A stretch of DNA of 40,851 bases, from positions 1 to 40,851 of the forward strand of contig JAHJLF010000069.1 of assembly GCA_018821925.1 (NCBI GenBank). The letters run 5' to 3'. This document shows positions 14,930 to 23,628 of the stretch, piece by piece. Under the pieces are notes generated by a model, which saw nothing but the letters and a program-made list of their open reading frames with translations, was not told the DNA's origin and ran no database searches. The DNA is from Candidatus Edwardsbacteria bacterium. GTDB lineage: Bacteria; Edwardsbacteria; AC1; EtOH8. Numbering within the stretch: the first letter of the stretch is position 1; each line of letters starts with the position of its first letter. Position numbers and translations under genes: made by a program.

Positions 14930-16345
14930 ATGTTTATTAGTACTTTTGTTGTGCTCGTTGATATTTCAAAGTATACTCAATTAACAGAGGAAGACCCAAA
15001 TAAGGCATCACAGGCTTCGCGAATTCTTGAAGATATTACACAGAAAGTTCTAGAGATAAGGGATGGAGAGTATATTAAATCAAAAGGTGATTCGGTATTA
15101 TTAAAAATTGAAACGTTCGATAATGCATATGATATAACCAAAATGATACATTCTAGATGGTGTTATGCGAAAAAGATTATTGGTATTGATAATGATCTAC
15201 ATTCTTGTATTACATACGGACAAGTTACTTATGATGGCCGACCGAAAGTTGATATTCTTGGAGGCCCTGTAAACCAAACAGATAGAATATCAAAGCAAAC
15301 ACCCACAAATAGCATATATATTTCCGAAGATGTAAAAACACAGATTGCAGGTGATAGTAATTATATAAGTGAAGATAAGGGTGAATTTGATTTGACTGAT
15401 TTTGGGCAAAAACATTTATATTCTGTTATGCGAAAGAATGACGATTTGATATCTATCGTTAATAAGATCATTAATAAAATCAAAGAAATAAGAAAAACGA
15501 TTTTAGAGGAAGTAAAATTCACTACAGCTCGAAGTGATCTGCCCCGACTTGGGGATCAACATCCTATGACGGATGATGAAGTCGCTGATAAATTTGAAAA
15601 GGCGTTAAGTGGTATTGATGTTTATTTTGTTTCTGAACATAAGACGGCAGTTGAACTAGATGAACTAAAGAAATATAAGTATGTTTGTATCCTTGATCCC
15701 ATAGATGGTTCAGTAAATTCAATGCATGGTCTGCCCTTTGGTTCTAATTTTGCGATAGGTAAAGTAAGAGATAATGTATTTTCGATTAAGGATATTGATG
15801 CAGTAATTGTTGTTGATTATCAAAGTGGTATTTATCATAAATGGGTTATGGGTGATGCTGCGGAGTTAGTGCGTATACTTGACGATGGTTCACAAATCCA
15901 ATTGGATATTACCTATAAAGATCCATCTTTATTTGAAGTCCCTGATGAAAACAGTTATATTAGAGACGAGAATGGGAAGAAAAGACAAGAAAAATTACTA
16001 CATGTATTTAGGCAGATGTTCCCTGTCATTCAAAGACGTTCATTAGACAGCACTGGACTGCGTATGTTGGCTGTTGTAGATAGAAATTTAAGAGCTTATG
16101 GTGATAACCGTGAAGTAACCTACATTTGGGATACAATACCATCTATTAGGTATATGATGGAGTTTAATGATATAAAACTATTGAAAGGCGACGGCACAGA
16201 GTATAAAGGTTCTGATTGGATAATTCGCTCACAAGATAAAAAGACAGTGAAGAATAATATTGGTACATCTTCGATAATTCTTTTCGAACAAGATTACAGC
16301 GATTTTATGAAAATCGCCGAGCAAGAAATTTTCAAGCAGGAGTAA
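14930..16345 (+). CDS. Class III adenylyl cyclase fused to inositol-monophosphatase-like domain
   Basis: This 471-residue protein has two enzyme domains. Residues 1 to about 170 read as a class III nucleotidyl cyclase: metal Asp11 (VDISKYT) and Asp54 (KSKGD), purine-site Lys50 and Asp108 (DILGGPVN), and Asn115 and Arg119 (VNQTDRI). The Lys/Asp pair favours ATP over GTP. Residues about 190-470 read as an inositol monophosphatase/CysQ-type phosphatase: Glu236 (SEH), Asp256 and Asp259 (LDPIDGS) and Asp401 (YIWDTIP). No signal or membrane segment is seen. GAGGAGG at 14914-14920 lies inside the hdrB 3' end, and the stop is 4 bases before frdB, so it is co-transcribed with the redox genes. The gene is strikingly AT-rich (16 of 60 G+C at 15361-15420) beside GC-rich frdB (46 of 60 at 16441-16500), suggesting acquisition. 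The products are inferred. Confidence 0.8.
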   Translation: MFISTFVVLVDISKYTQLTEEDPNKASQASRILEDITQKVLEIRDGEYIKSKGDSVLLKIETFDNAYDITKMIHSRWCYAKKIIGIDNDLHSCITYGQVTYDGRPKVDILGGPVNQTDRISKQTPTNSIYISEDVKTQIAGDSNYISEDKGEFDLTDFGQKHLYSVMRKNDDLISIVNKIINKIKEIRKTILEEVKFTTARSDLPRLGDQHPMTDDEVADKFEKALSGIDVYFVSEHKTAVELDELKKYKYVCILDPIDGSVNSMHGLPFGSNFAIGKVRDNVFSIKDIDAVIVVDYQSGIYHKWVMGDAAELVRILDDGSQIQLDITYKDPSLFEVPDENSYIRDENGKKRQEKLLHVFRQMFPVIQRRSLDSTGLRMLAVVDRNLRAYGDNREVTYIWDTIPSIRYMMEFNDIKLLKGDGTEYKGSDWIIRSQDKKTVKNNIGTSSIILFEQDYSDFMKIAEQEIFKQE

Positions 16346-16349
16346 ATGT

Positions 16350-17078
16350 ATGGAAGCCAAAGTAAACCTGATCCCCATCCACGTGATGGGCAAACAGTAC
16401 ATGGTGCCGGACACCCTAACTGTCATGAAGGCCATGGAGTACGCTGGCTATCAGCTGACCCGGGGCTGCGGCTGCCGGGGCGGCATCTGCGGCGCCTGCG
16501 GCATGGCCTTTCGCCTGCCCGACAGCTTCAAGATCGAGGTGGGACTGGCCTGTCAGGCCATGGTCCAGCCCAACATGTACCTGGCCATCCTGCCGTTCTT
16601 CCCCACCAAGCGCGGCATCCACGACCTGGACAAGCTCAAGGCCACCGTTGACACCTTCAAGACCCTGTACCCGGAGGTGTTCAAGTGCGTGTCCTGCAAC
16701 ACCTGCACCAAGTCCTGTCCCATGTCCATCGAAGTGATGGATTACATCAATGCGGTCATCCGGGGCGATATCGTGCAGGCGGCCGAGCTCTCTTTCGACT
16801 GCGTGATGTGCGGGCTGTGCTCCAGCCGCTGCCCGGCCGAGATCTCCCACGCCAACGTGGCCATCCTGGCCCGGCGGCTGTACGGCTCGCAGATCGCGCC
16901 GCCGGCCGAGCACCTGGCCAAACAGGCCAAACAGGTTCGAGAGGGGAAGTTCAAAGAGGGACTGGACCAGCTGAAGAAGGCTGACGTCAACAAGCTGAAG
17001 GAACTGTATAAGGCCCGGGAAGCCGAGCCGGACAACACGCCGGATGAATGGGCCCCGAAATCTAACGACTATTTATAA
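16350..17078 (+). CDS. frdB: Fumarate reductase/succinate dehydrogenase iron-sulfur subunit
   Basis: This protein carries electrons between the flavoprotein and its partner. The 242-residue length is normal. The N-terminal [2Fe-2S] domain has GCGCRGGICGACGM and the later Cys in LACQ. The C-terminal part has two cluster motifs, CVSCNTCTKSCP and CVMCGLCSSRCP. Its CAGGAG ribosome-binding site (16337-16342) lies inside the end of the cyclase-fusion gene. frdA follows 11 bases after the stop. No SdhC/D-type membrane anchor is encoded nearby, so the partner may be HdrB/HdrC. Direction (fumarate reduction or succinate oxidation) cannot be told from sequence. Confidence 0.88.
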   Translation: MEAKVNLIPIHVMGKQYMVPDTLTVMKAMEYAGYQLTRGCGCRGGICGACGMAFRLPDSFKIEVGLACQAMVQPNMYLAILPFFPTKRGIHDLDKLKATVDTFKTLYPEVFKCVSCNTCTKSCPMSIEVMDYINAVIRGDIVQAAELSFDCVMCGLCSSRCPAEISHANVAILARRLYGSQIAPPAEHLAKQAKQVREGKFKEGLDQLKKADVNKLKELYKAREAEPDNTPDEWAPKSNDYL

Positions 17079-17089
17079 GGAGATGAGCG

Positions 17090-18760
17090 ATGCCATATAC
17101 CCCTGAACTGAAACAGTTGATCAAAAAGGTCGAGGCCACCAGGCCGGAGCGGGTCCGCCGGAAGAAGGAGGGCCAGGAAATGCCGGCCATGTCGCTGGAG
17201 GAACGCCAAGCGGTGCTGGACGCCTTCCATCCGGACTGCAAAAAAACCTCCAAGCGTCCCATCGGGGTCGGAGTCAACAAGGGCTACGCTATCTCCCCGG
17301 AGATAGTGGATCAGCTGGAGGCCAAGAGCCGGGTAAACCCCGACAAGGTCGACCTGAACCCGCGCTTTACCACCGACGTGCTGGTGGTGGGCGGGGGCGG
17401 GGCCGGCGTGGCCGCGGCCATCATGGCCAAGGAACACGGGGCCAAGGTGCTGATTCTGACCAAGCTGCGGGTGGGCGACGCCAACACCATGATGGCCGAG
17501 GGCGGGATCCAGTCCTCTTCCAAACTGCACAAGGACTCTCCCTACTATCACTATCTGGACGTGCTGGGCGGCGGCCATTTCAAGAACGTGCCGGAGCTGG
17601 CCGAGGCCCTGGTGGGCGACGCGCCCGAGACCCTGGCCTGGCTGGAGTCCCTGGGCTGCATGTTCACCAAATACCCGGACGGCCGGCTGCTGACCATCCA
17701 CGGCGGCGGCACCTGCCGCAAGCGGATGCATTACGCGGCCGACATTACCGGGGCCGAGATCATGCGGACCCTGCGGGACGAGGCCCTCAACTTCCCCGAA
17801 GACATCAAAGGCATCGACTTCACCTCGGCGGTGGAGCTGATCCTGAACGATAAGGGCCAGTGCGCCGGGGTGGTGGCCTATAACCACGAGACCGAGGAAT
17901 ACTTCACCATCAAAGCCAAGGCGGTGATCATGGCCACCGGCGGCTCGGGCCGGCTCCACATCCAGAATTTTATGACCACCAACCATTACGGGGCCACCGG
18001 CGACGGGCTGGTGATGGGCTACCGGGCCGGAGTGGAGTTGAATTTTCTGCATACCGTCCAGTTTCATCCCACCGGCGTCTCCTTCCCCGACCAGATTGAG
18101 GGCCTGCTGCTGACCGAAAAATTCCGGGGCATGGGCGCCAACATCCTAAATATCGACGCCGAGCAGTTCGTGTTCGAGCGCGAGCCCCGTGACGTAGAGG
18201 CCGCAGCCTTCATCCGCGAATGCGAGGAGCGTAAGAAAGGCGTCGCCACGCCCTCGGGAAAGGTCGGGGTCTGGCTGGATTCGCCCATGATCGACGACCT
18301 GAAGGGCAAGGGCACGGTGGAGAAGGAGTTCGTGGGCAAGTGGAAGCTCTACATGCGGCACGACATCGACATCTCCAAGGAGCCGATGCTGACCTATCCC
18401 ACCCTGCATTACCAGAACGGCGGATTGAAGATCAACGCCCGCTCGGAAACCTCGTTGCCCGGGCTGTATGCCGCCGGAGAGGTGGCCGGGGGGATCCACG
18501 GGGAGAACCGGCTGATGGGTAACTCCCTGCTGGATGTATGCGTGTTCGGCCGTCGGGCCGGGCAGTTTGCGGCCGAGTATATCAAGACAACAGCCAAGGA
18601 CGGAAAGCTCAGCTTGGAACATGTCAAGAAATATCATAAGGAGCTGGAGGCTGCCGGCATCGGCGGAGAAAGGGTCTCTCCCATGCTGCTGCCGGATTAC
18701 AGCAATCCCGAAGTGCGGAAAAACCAGATAACCACCTGCTACCTGGGGAATATCCGGTAA
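17090..18760 (+). CDS. frdA: Fumarate reductase/succinate dehydrogenase flavoprotein subunit
   Basis: This FAD-containing catalytic chain interconverts fumarate and succinate. In 556 residues, the FAD-binding motif VLVVGGGGAGVAAAIMA begins only near residue 98, after a Lys/Arg-rich N-terminal extension. Active-site features are present: QFHPTG, the catalytic-Arg region LLTEKFRGMGANILN, EPRDVEAAAF, HYQNGG and GEVAGGIHGENRLMGNSLLD. The helical C-terminal domain of SdhA/FrdA is short (about 65 residues after FGRRAG). The N-terminal extension and short tail set it apart from membrane-bound SdhA. AAGGAGATG provides a strong ribosome-binding site. A 76-base gap separates it from hdrA. Confidence 0.9.
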   Translation: MPYTPELKQLIKKVEATRPERVRRKKEGQEMPAMSLEERQAVLDAFHPDCKKTSKRPIGVGVNKGYAISPEIVDQLEAKSRVNPDKVDLNPRFTTDVLVVGGGGAGVAAAIMAKEHGAKVLILTKLRVGDANTMMAEGGIQSSSKLHKDSPYYHYLDVLGGGHFKNVPELAEALVGDAPETLAWLESLGCMFTKYPDGRLLTIHGGGTCRKRMHYAADITGAEIMRTLRDEALNFPEDIKGIDFTSAVELILNDKGQCAGVVAYNHETEEYFTIKAKAVIMATGGSGRLHIQNFMTTNHYGATGDGLVMGYRAGVELNFLHTVQFHPTGVSFPDQIEGLLLTEKFRGMGANILNIDAEQFVFEREPRDVEAAAFIRECEERKKGVATPSGKVGVWLDSPMIDDLKGKGTVEKEFVGKWKLYMRHDIDISKEPMLTYPTLHYQNGGLKINARSETSLPGLYAAGEVAGGIHGENRLMGNSLLDVCVFGRRAGQFAAEYIKTTAKDGKLSLEHVKKYHKELEAAGIGGERVSPMLLPDYSNPEVRKNQITTCYLGNIR

Positions 18761-18836
18761 TTACAAACCACTCAATTGTGAAAAACGGATTTAGACAGCG
18801 ATCCTTAATATTTCAGCCATTAGCTAGGAGCCTTTA

Positions 18837-20801
18837 ATGGAAAAAATCGGAGTCTTTGTCTGCCACTGTGGCCTCAACATCGCCGGAACGGTGGATGTCA
18901 AGAAAGTCGTTTCGGCCATCTCCACTTACCGTGATGTGGCCCATGCCGAGGATTATAAATACATGTGTTCGGATCCCGGGCAGAACCTGGTGATCAAGGC
19001 CATCAAGGAGAAGGGGCTTACCGGGATAGTGGTGGCCGCCTGCTCTCCCACCCTGCATGAGATCACCTTCCGAAAAGCGGCCGAGCGGGCCGGACTCAAT
19101 CCCTACAAGGTGGAGATCGCCAACATCCGCGAACAATGCAGCTGGGTCCATGACGATAAGGCCCTGGCCACGGCTAAGGCCATCAAGATAGTCCGGACCA
19201 TGGTGGAGAAGGCCCGGGGAGATAGCCCCCTGGAGACCATCAAGGTGGATGTCACCAAAAAGGCCCTGGTGATCGGCGGCGGGGTGGCCGGGATCCAGGC
19301 GGCCCTGGATATCGCCAACAGCGGATATCCGGTTATTCTGGTGGAACGCCAGCCCTCGATCGGCGGCCACATGGCCCAGCTTTCGGAAACCTTTCCCACC
19401 CTTGATTGTTCCCAATGCATCCTGACTCCCAAGATGGTCGACGTCAGCAAGCACCCCAACATCACCCTTTACACCTATTCCGAGGTGGAGGAGGTTTCGG
19501 GCTATGTGGGAAATTTCAAGGTTCGGATCAAAAAGAAGGCCGCCTATGTGGACCGGGAAAAATGCACCGGCTGCGGGCTGTGCTCAGAAAAATGCCCCAG
19601 CAAAAACAATTCCAGCGAATTCGAGAGGGGGATGGCATCCAGGAAGGCCATCTACACCCCCTTCCCCCAGGCGGTCCCCAATAAGCCGGTGATCGACCGG
19701 GAGAGCTGCACCTATTTTCAAACCGGCAAATGCGGGATATGCGCCAAGGTATGCACGGTGGGAGCCATCAATTACGAGCAGCAGGATGAGATGATCGAGG
19801 AACAGGTGGGCTCAATCGTGATAGCCACCGGATACGAGGTCCATCCGGTCAGCAAATTCGCCGAGTACGGTTACGGCACCATCCCCGATGTGATAGATGG
19901 TTTGCAGTTCGAAAGGATGCTGTCGGCCTCCGGGCCCACCGAGGGAGAGGTAAAAAGGCCCTCGGACGGCAAGATCCCCAAGGAGGTGGTTTTCATCCAG
20001 TGCGCCGGCTCGCGGGATCCGGAGAAATACTTTCCCTATTGCTCCAAGATCTGCTGCATGTATACCGCCAAACACGCCAAACTTTACAAGCACAAGGTGC
20101 ATGACGGACAGCCTTATGTCTTTTACATAGATATCCGGGCGGGAGGCAAGAAGTACGAGGAGTTTGTCCAGCAGGCCATCGAGGAGGAGAAGGTGGTCTA
20201 TCTGCGGGGCAAGGTTTCCCGGGTCTATCAGGACGGCGACAAGGTAATGGTCTGCGGCGAGGATACCCTGTTGGGCAAAAAGGTGGAGATAGCTGCCGAT
20301 CTGGTGGTGCTGGCCTCGGCCATTACCGCCCAGTCCGATTCCAGGGAGCTGGCCCAGAAATTGAAAGTGGCGGTAGATGAATTCGGGTTCTTCAGCGAAG
20401 CCCATCCCAAGCTTCGTCCGGTGGAAAGCAATACCGGCGGATTTTTCCTGGCCGGCGCCGCCCAGGCCCCCAAGGATATTCCGGAGGCCGTGGCCCAGGC
20501 CAGCGCCACCGCCGCCAAGGTGTTGTCCCTGTTCAGCGGAAAGTACCTGGAGCACGAGCCGATAGTGGCCAAGGTGAACGAGGATCTTTGCTCGGGATGC
20601 CGGATCTGCGTCCCGGCCTGCCCCTACGGCGCCCGGGAGTACGATAAAGAGAAAAAAGTGGCCAAGGTCAATGAAGTGCTTTGCGAGGGTTGCGGAGCCT
20701 GCGTTTCGGCCTGCGCCTCTGGTGCCACCCAGCAGAACAATTTTTCCGACCAGCAATTTTATGAAATGATATCCACCGCATTGGAGGAGAGCAATGTTTG
20801 A
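18837..20801 (+). CDS. hdrA: Heterodisulfide reductase subunit A (FAD, bifurcating subunit)
   Basis: HdrA holds the FAD that splits or merges electron pairs between hydrogenase, ferredoxin and HdrBC. The 654-residue length is that of full HdrA. The N-terminal part contains VCHCGLNIAG; FAD binding is at VIGGGVAGIQAALDIA (about residue 142); the cluster-ligand loop is LDCSQCILTPKMVD. Four ferredoxin-type motifs follow: CTGCGLCSEKCP, CGICAKVCTVGA, CSGCRICVPACP and CEGCGACVSACASGA. There is no in-frame UGA, so no selenocysteine form. AGGAG precedes the ATG, and mvhD overlaps its end by 8 bases. Confidence 0.95.
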   Translation: MEKIGVFVCHCGLNIAGTVDVKKVVSAISTYRDVAHAEDYKYMCSDPGQNLVIKAIKEKGLTGIVVAACSPTLHEITFRKAAERAGLNPYKVEIANIREQCSWVHDDKALATAKAIKIVRTMVEKARGDSPLETIKVDVTKKALVIGGGVAGIQAALDIANSGYPVILVERQPSIGGHMAQLSETFPTLDCSQCILTPKMVDVSKHPNITLYTYSEVEEVSGYVGNFKVRIKKKAAYVDREKCTGCGLCSEKCPSKNNSSEFERGMASRKAIYTPFPQAVPNKPVIDRESCTYFQTGKCGICAKVCTVGAINYEQQDEMIEEQVGSIVIATGYEVHPVSKFAEYGYGTIPDVIDGLQFERMLSASGPTEGEVKRPSDGKIPKEVVFIQCAGSRDPEKYFPYCSKICCMYTAKHAKLYKHKVHDGQPYVFYIDIRAGGKKYEEFVQQAIEEEKVVYLRGKVSRVYQDGDKVMVCGEDTLLGKKVEIAADLVVLASAITAQSDSRELAQKLKVAVDEFGFFSEAHPKLRPVESNTGGFFLAGAAQAPKDIPEAVAQASATAAKVLSLFSGKYLEHEPIVAKVNEDLCSGCRICVPACPYGAREYDKEKKVAKVNEVLCEGCGACVSACASGATQQNNFSDQQFYEMISTALEESNV

Positions 20802-21195
20802 GCCGAAAATGATTTGCTTCTATTGTAAGTGGTGCACTTACACCGGAGCCGACCTGGCCGGGACCAGCCGGATGAAATATGTGTCCAACGGAGTGGTCCT
20901 CAAAACGATGTGCTCCAGTCGGATCGATCCCCAACATATTCTGGAGGCCTTCAAAAAAGGGGCCGACGGAGTGTTGATCGGCGGTTGCCATTACGGCGAC
21001 TGTCATTATGTTACCGGAAACCAGCTGACCCATAACCGGGTAGCCATGCTGCAAAAAATACTGCCCGATTTCGGCATAGATCCCCAGAGGCTTCGGATAG
21101 AATGGATCTCGGCGGCCGAGGGCGCCAAGCTGGTGAAGGTCATCAACACCTTTACCGAAGATTTAAGAGCAATGGGACCGAGGAGGAAAGAATAA
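20794..21195 (+). CDS. mvhD: F420-non-reducing hydrogenase/Hdr linker iron-sulfur subunit
   Basis: MvhD (FlpD family) carries a [2Fe-2S] cluster and passes electrons from the NiFe hydrogenase to HdrA. The 133-residue protein has CFYCKWCTYTGADLAGTSR, then TMCSSRIDP, then IGGCHYGDCHYVTGN, the full set of family Cys motifs. It overlaps hdrA by 8 bases and is followed one base later by mvhG, so translation is coupled. It is strong evidence that hdrA and the hydrogenase form one complex. Confidence 0.94.
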   Translation: MFEPKMICFYCKWCTYTGADLAGTSRMKYVSNGVVLKTMCSSRIDPQHILEAFKKGADGVLIGGCHYGDCHYVTGNQLTHNRVAMLQKILPDFGIDPQRLRIEWISAAEGAKLVKVINTFTEDLRAMGPRRKE

Positions 21196-21196
21196 G

Positions 21197-22168
21197 ATGG
21201 CAAAATTAAAATTGGGCATATACTGGGCGGCCACCTGCGGGGGCTGTGATGTTTCCGTATTAGACACCCATGAGCGGCTACTCAAGATCGTGGAGGCGGC
21301 CGATATCTATTTCTGGCCCATCGCCATGGATTTCAAATACAAGGATGTTGAAGCTATGGCCGACGGCTTTCTGGACGTCTGCCTGTTCAACGGCGCCATC
21401 CGGAATTCGGAGAACGAGCATCTGGCCAAACTGTTAAGGAAAAAATCAAAGGTGATGGTGGCCTACGGGGCCTGCGCCGCCTTTGGCGGCATCCCGGCCC
21501 TGGCCAATTTCACCACCAGGGAAAAAATATTAGAGAAGGCCTATAAAACCACGGTCTCCACCGATAATCCCCAGGGAGTATACCCCCAGCCCTCCACCAA
21601 AATGCCGGAAGGAGAGCTTACCATTCCCGAGTTCTACAATAACGTCTATAAGCTGAGCGATATCGTAGCGGTGGAATACACCATCCCGGGCTGCCCGCCA
21701 CCAGCCGATCTGCTGATGACTGCGGTGGAGGCCATCGTTACCGGCAAACTGCCCCCGGCGGGAAGCACCATTGCCGGAGAGAAGACCCTGTGCGACGAGT
21801 GCCCTCTGGAGAAATCCGAGAAGCCGGTGATTACCGAGATCAAGCGGCCCTTCCAGGTGATCCCCGACGGCAAGAAATGCCTGCTGGAACAGGGGCTGAT
21901 CTGCATGGGCCCGGCCACCCTCAGCGGCTGCGGGGCAGCCTGCATAAAGGTCAACATGCCCTGCCGGGGCTGCTTCGGCCCGGCCAAGGACATCAAGGAC
22001 CAGGGGGCCAAAATGCTGTCGGCCCTGGCCAGCATCGTCAAGTTCGATGACGAACAAAAGGCCGATAAAATAATCAACTCCATGGTAGATGCAACCGGGA
22101 CACTCTATCGTTTTGGAGGCGCCAACGCAATTTTAAGTCCCACCAGATCAAAGGGGGAAAAGCCATGA
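21197..22168 (+). CDS. mvhG: NiFe hydrogenase small subunit (MvhG type)
   Basis: This is the iron-sulfur relay subunit of a soluble group 3c NiFe hydrogenase. The 323-residue protein has ATCGGCDVSVLD for the proximal cluster, YGACAAFGGIP, PGCPPPADL, LCDECPLE and the distal-cluster region SGCGAACIKVNMPCRGCFGP. There is no twin-arginine signal or membrane anchor, so it is cytosolic. The last four bases overlap mvhA. It receives electrons from, or delivers them to, the MvhA active site and passes them to MvhD. Confidence 0.95.
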   Translation: MAKLKLGIYWAATCGGCDVSVLDTHERLLKIVEAADIYFWPIAMDFKYKDVEAMADGFLDVCLFNGAIRNSENEHLAKLLRKKSKVMVAYGACAAFGGIPALANFTTREKILEKAYKTTVSTDNPQGVYPQPSTKMPEGELTIPEFYNNVYKLSDIVAVEYTIPGCPPPADLLMTAVEAIVTGKLPPAGSTIAGEKTLCDECPLEKSEKPVITEIKRPFQVIPDGKKCLLEQGLICMGPATLSGCGAACIKVNMPCRGCFGPAKDIKDQGAKMLSALASIVKFDDEQKADKIINSMVDATGTLYRFGGANAILSPTRSKGEKP

Positions 22169-23625
22169 AGAGAATAACCATAGATCCCATCACCCGCCTG
22201 GAAGGCCACGGGAAGATCGATATTTTTCTTAACGACCAGGGAAATGTGGAGAATGCCTATTTTCAAATCCCCGAGCTCCGGGGATTCGAGCAGTTCTGCA
22301 TCGGCCGCCCGGTGGAGGAGATGCCCCGGATAACCACCCGGCTGTGTGGCGTCTGCCCCGGGGCCCATCATATGGCTTCGGCCAAGGCGGTGGACAATGT
22401 TTATAAGGCCGATCCCACCCCGGCGGCCAAAAAATTAAGGGAGCTTTTCTATAACGCCCATGTGGTGCATTCCCACATCGCCCATTTCTATGCCCTGGGC
22501 GCGCCGGATTTTATCGTGGGCCCGGAGGCCGATCCGGCCAAGCGGAACATCCTGGGGGTGATCGAGAAAGTGGGGCTGGAGGCGGGAACCGAGGTGATCA
22601 AGCATCGGGCCTATGCCCAGAAGATACAGGAGATAATCGGCGGCAAGGCCACCCATCCGGTGTGCGCCCTGCCGGGGGGCATGAGCAAGGCCCTTAAAAA
22701 AGAGGAGCGGGACGAGATGGAGAAGTGGATAATCTCCACCATCGAGTTCGCCAAATTCACCCTGAAGGCCTTCGAGGACATCGTGCTCAAGAACCAGGAA
22801 TACGTAGATCTGATCCTGAGCGACGTCTACATGCTGAAGACCTATTACATCGGCATGGTGGATGAGAACAACCGCCCCAATTTCTATCACGGCAAGATCA
22901 GGATCGTGGATCCCGACGGCAAGGAATTCGCCAAGTTCGACCAGCAGGATTACCTGGACCATGTCCGGGAGCACGTGGAATCGTGGACCTATCTTAAATT
23001 CCCCTTTCTTAAGAATGTGGGATGGAAGGGTTTGATTGACGGGAAAGAAAGCGGCGTGGTCCGGGCCGCCCCCCTGGCCCGGCTCAATGTATCCGAGGGA
23101 ATGGCCACTCCGCTGGCCGATGCCGAATATCAGAAGATGTTCCAGACCCTGGGCGGCAAGCCGGTGCATCATACCCTGGCCATGCACTGGGCCCGGATAA
23201 TCGAGTTGATGTATTCGGCCGAGAGACAGCTGGAGCTGATCCGGGATCCCGAAATAACCTCCCCGGATGTCAGGACCATTCCCACCGAGACCCCCAGCGA
23301 AGGGGTGGGGATAGTGGAGGCTCCGCGGGGAACCCTGATTCATCACTATAAGACCGACTCCAATGGGATCCTGACGGATGTCAACCTGGTGGTGGCCACC
23401 GTCTTCAACAACGCCGCCATGTGCCTGGACATCAAGAGCGCCGCCCAGAAACTGATAAAGAACGGCAACGTCACCCAGGGAATTTTAAATAAAGTGGAGA
23501 TGGCCTTCCGGGCCTACGATCCCTGCTTTGCCTGTTCCACCAACACCCTGCCGGGCGAGATGCCGCTGATCGTGAAACTCCATAATGCCGACGGCAGCCT
23601 GGCCGACGAGTGGCGGCGCGATTAG
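22165..23625 (+). CDS. mvhA: NiFe hydrogenase large subunit (MvhA type)
   Basis: MvhA holds the NiFe(CN)2CO site that splits or makes H2. The 486-residue protein has the N-terminal ligand motif RLCGVCPGAHH and the C-terminal motif DPCFACSTN. The last residue of that motif is Asn (codon AAC) where His or Arg usually marks the protease cleavage point, and 25 residues follow it. A maturation-protease gene starts 3 bases after the stop. Four bases overlap mvhG. The soluble group 3c type fits the Hdr neighbours. Confidence 0.94.
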   Translation: MKRITIDPITRLEGHGKIDIFLNDQGNVENAYFQIPELRGFEQFCIGRPVEEMPRITTRLCGVCPGAHHMASAKAVDNVYKADPTPAAKKLRELFYNAHVVHSHIAHFYALGAPDFIVGPEADPAKRNILGVIEKVGLEAGTEVIKHRAYAQKIQEIIGGKATHPVCALPGGMSKALKKEERDEMEKWIISTIEFAKFTLKAFEDIVLKNQEYVDLILSDVYMLKTYYIGMVDENNRPNFYHGKIRIVDPDGKEFAKFDQQDYLDHVREHVESWTYLKFPFLKNVGWKGLIDGKESGVVRAAPLARLNVSEGMATPLADAEYQKMFQTLGGKPVHHTLAMHWARIIELMYSAERQLELIRDPEITSPDVRTIPTETPSEGVGIVEAPRGTLIHHYKTDSNGILTDVNLVVATVFNNAAMCLDIKSAAQKLIKNGNVTQGILNKVEMAFRAYDPCFACSTNTLPGEMPLIVKLHNADGSLADEWRRD

Positions 23626-23628
23626 CAA

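Noticed and set aside
17069-18067. Long open frame on the - strand (332 codons) opposite frdA.
   Set aside because: It is antisense to a clear FAD flavoprotein, is rich in His, Gly and Gln as expected from the reverse of GC-rich coding DNA, and has no family features.
18837-20801. Selenocysteine in HdrA or the hydrogenase.
   Set aside because: No in-frame TGA was found in hdrA, mvhD or mvhA; all metal ligands are ordinary Cys codons.
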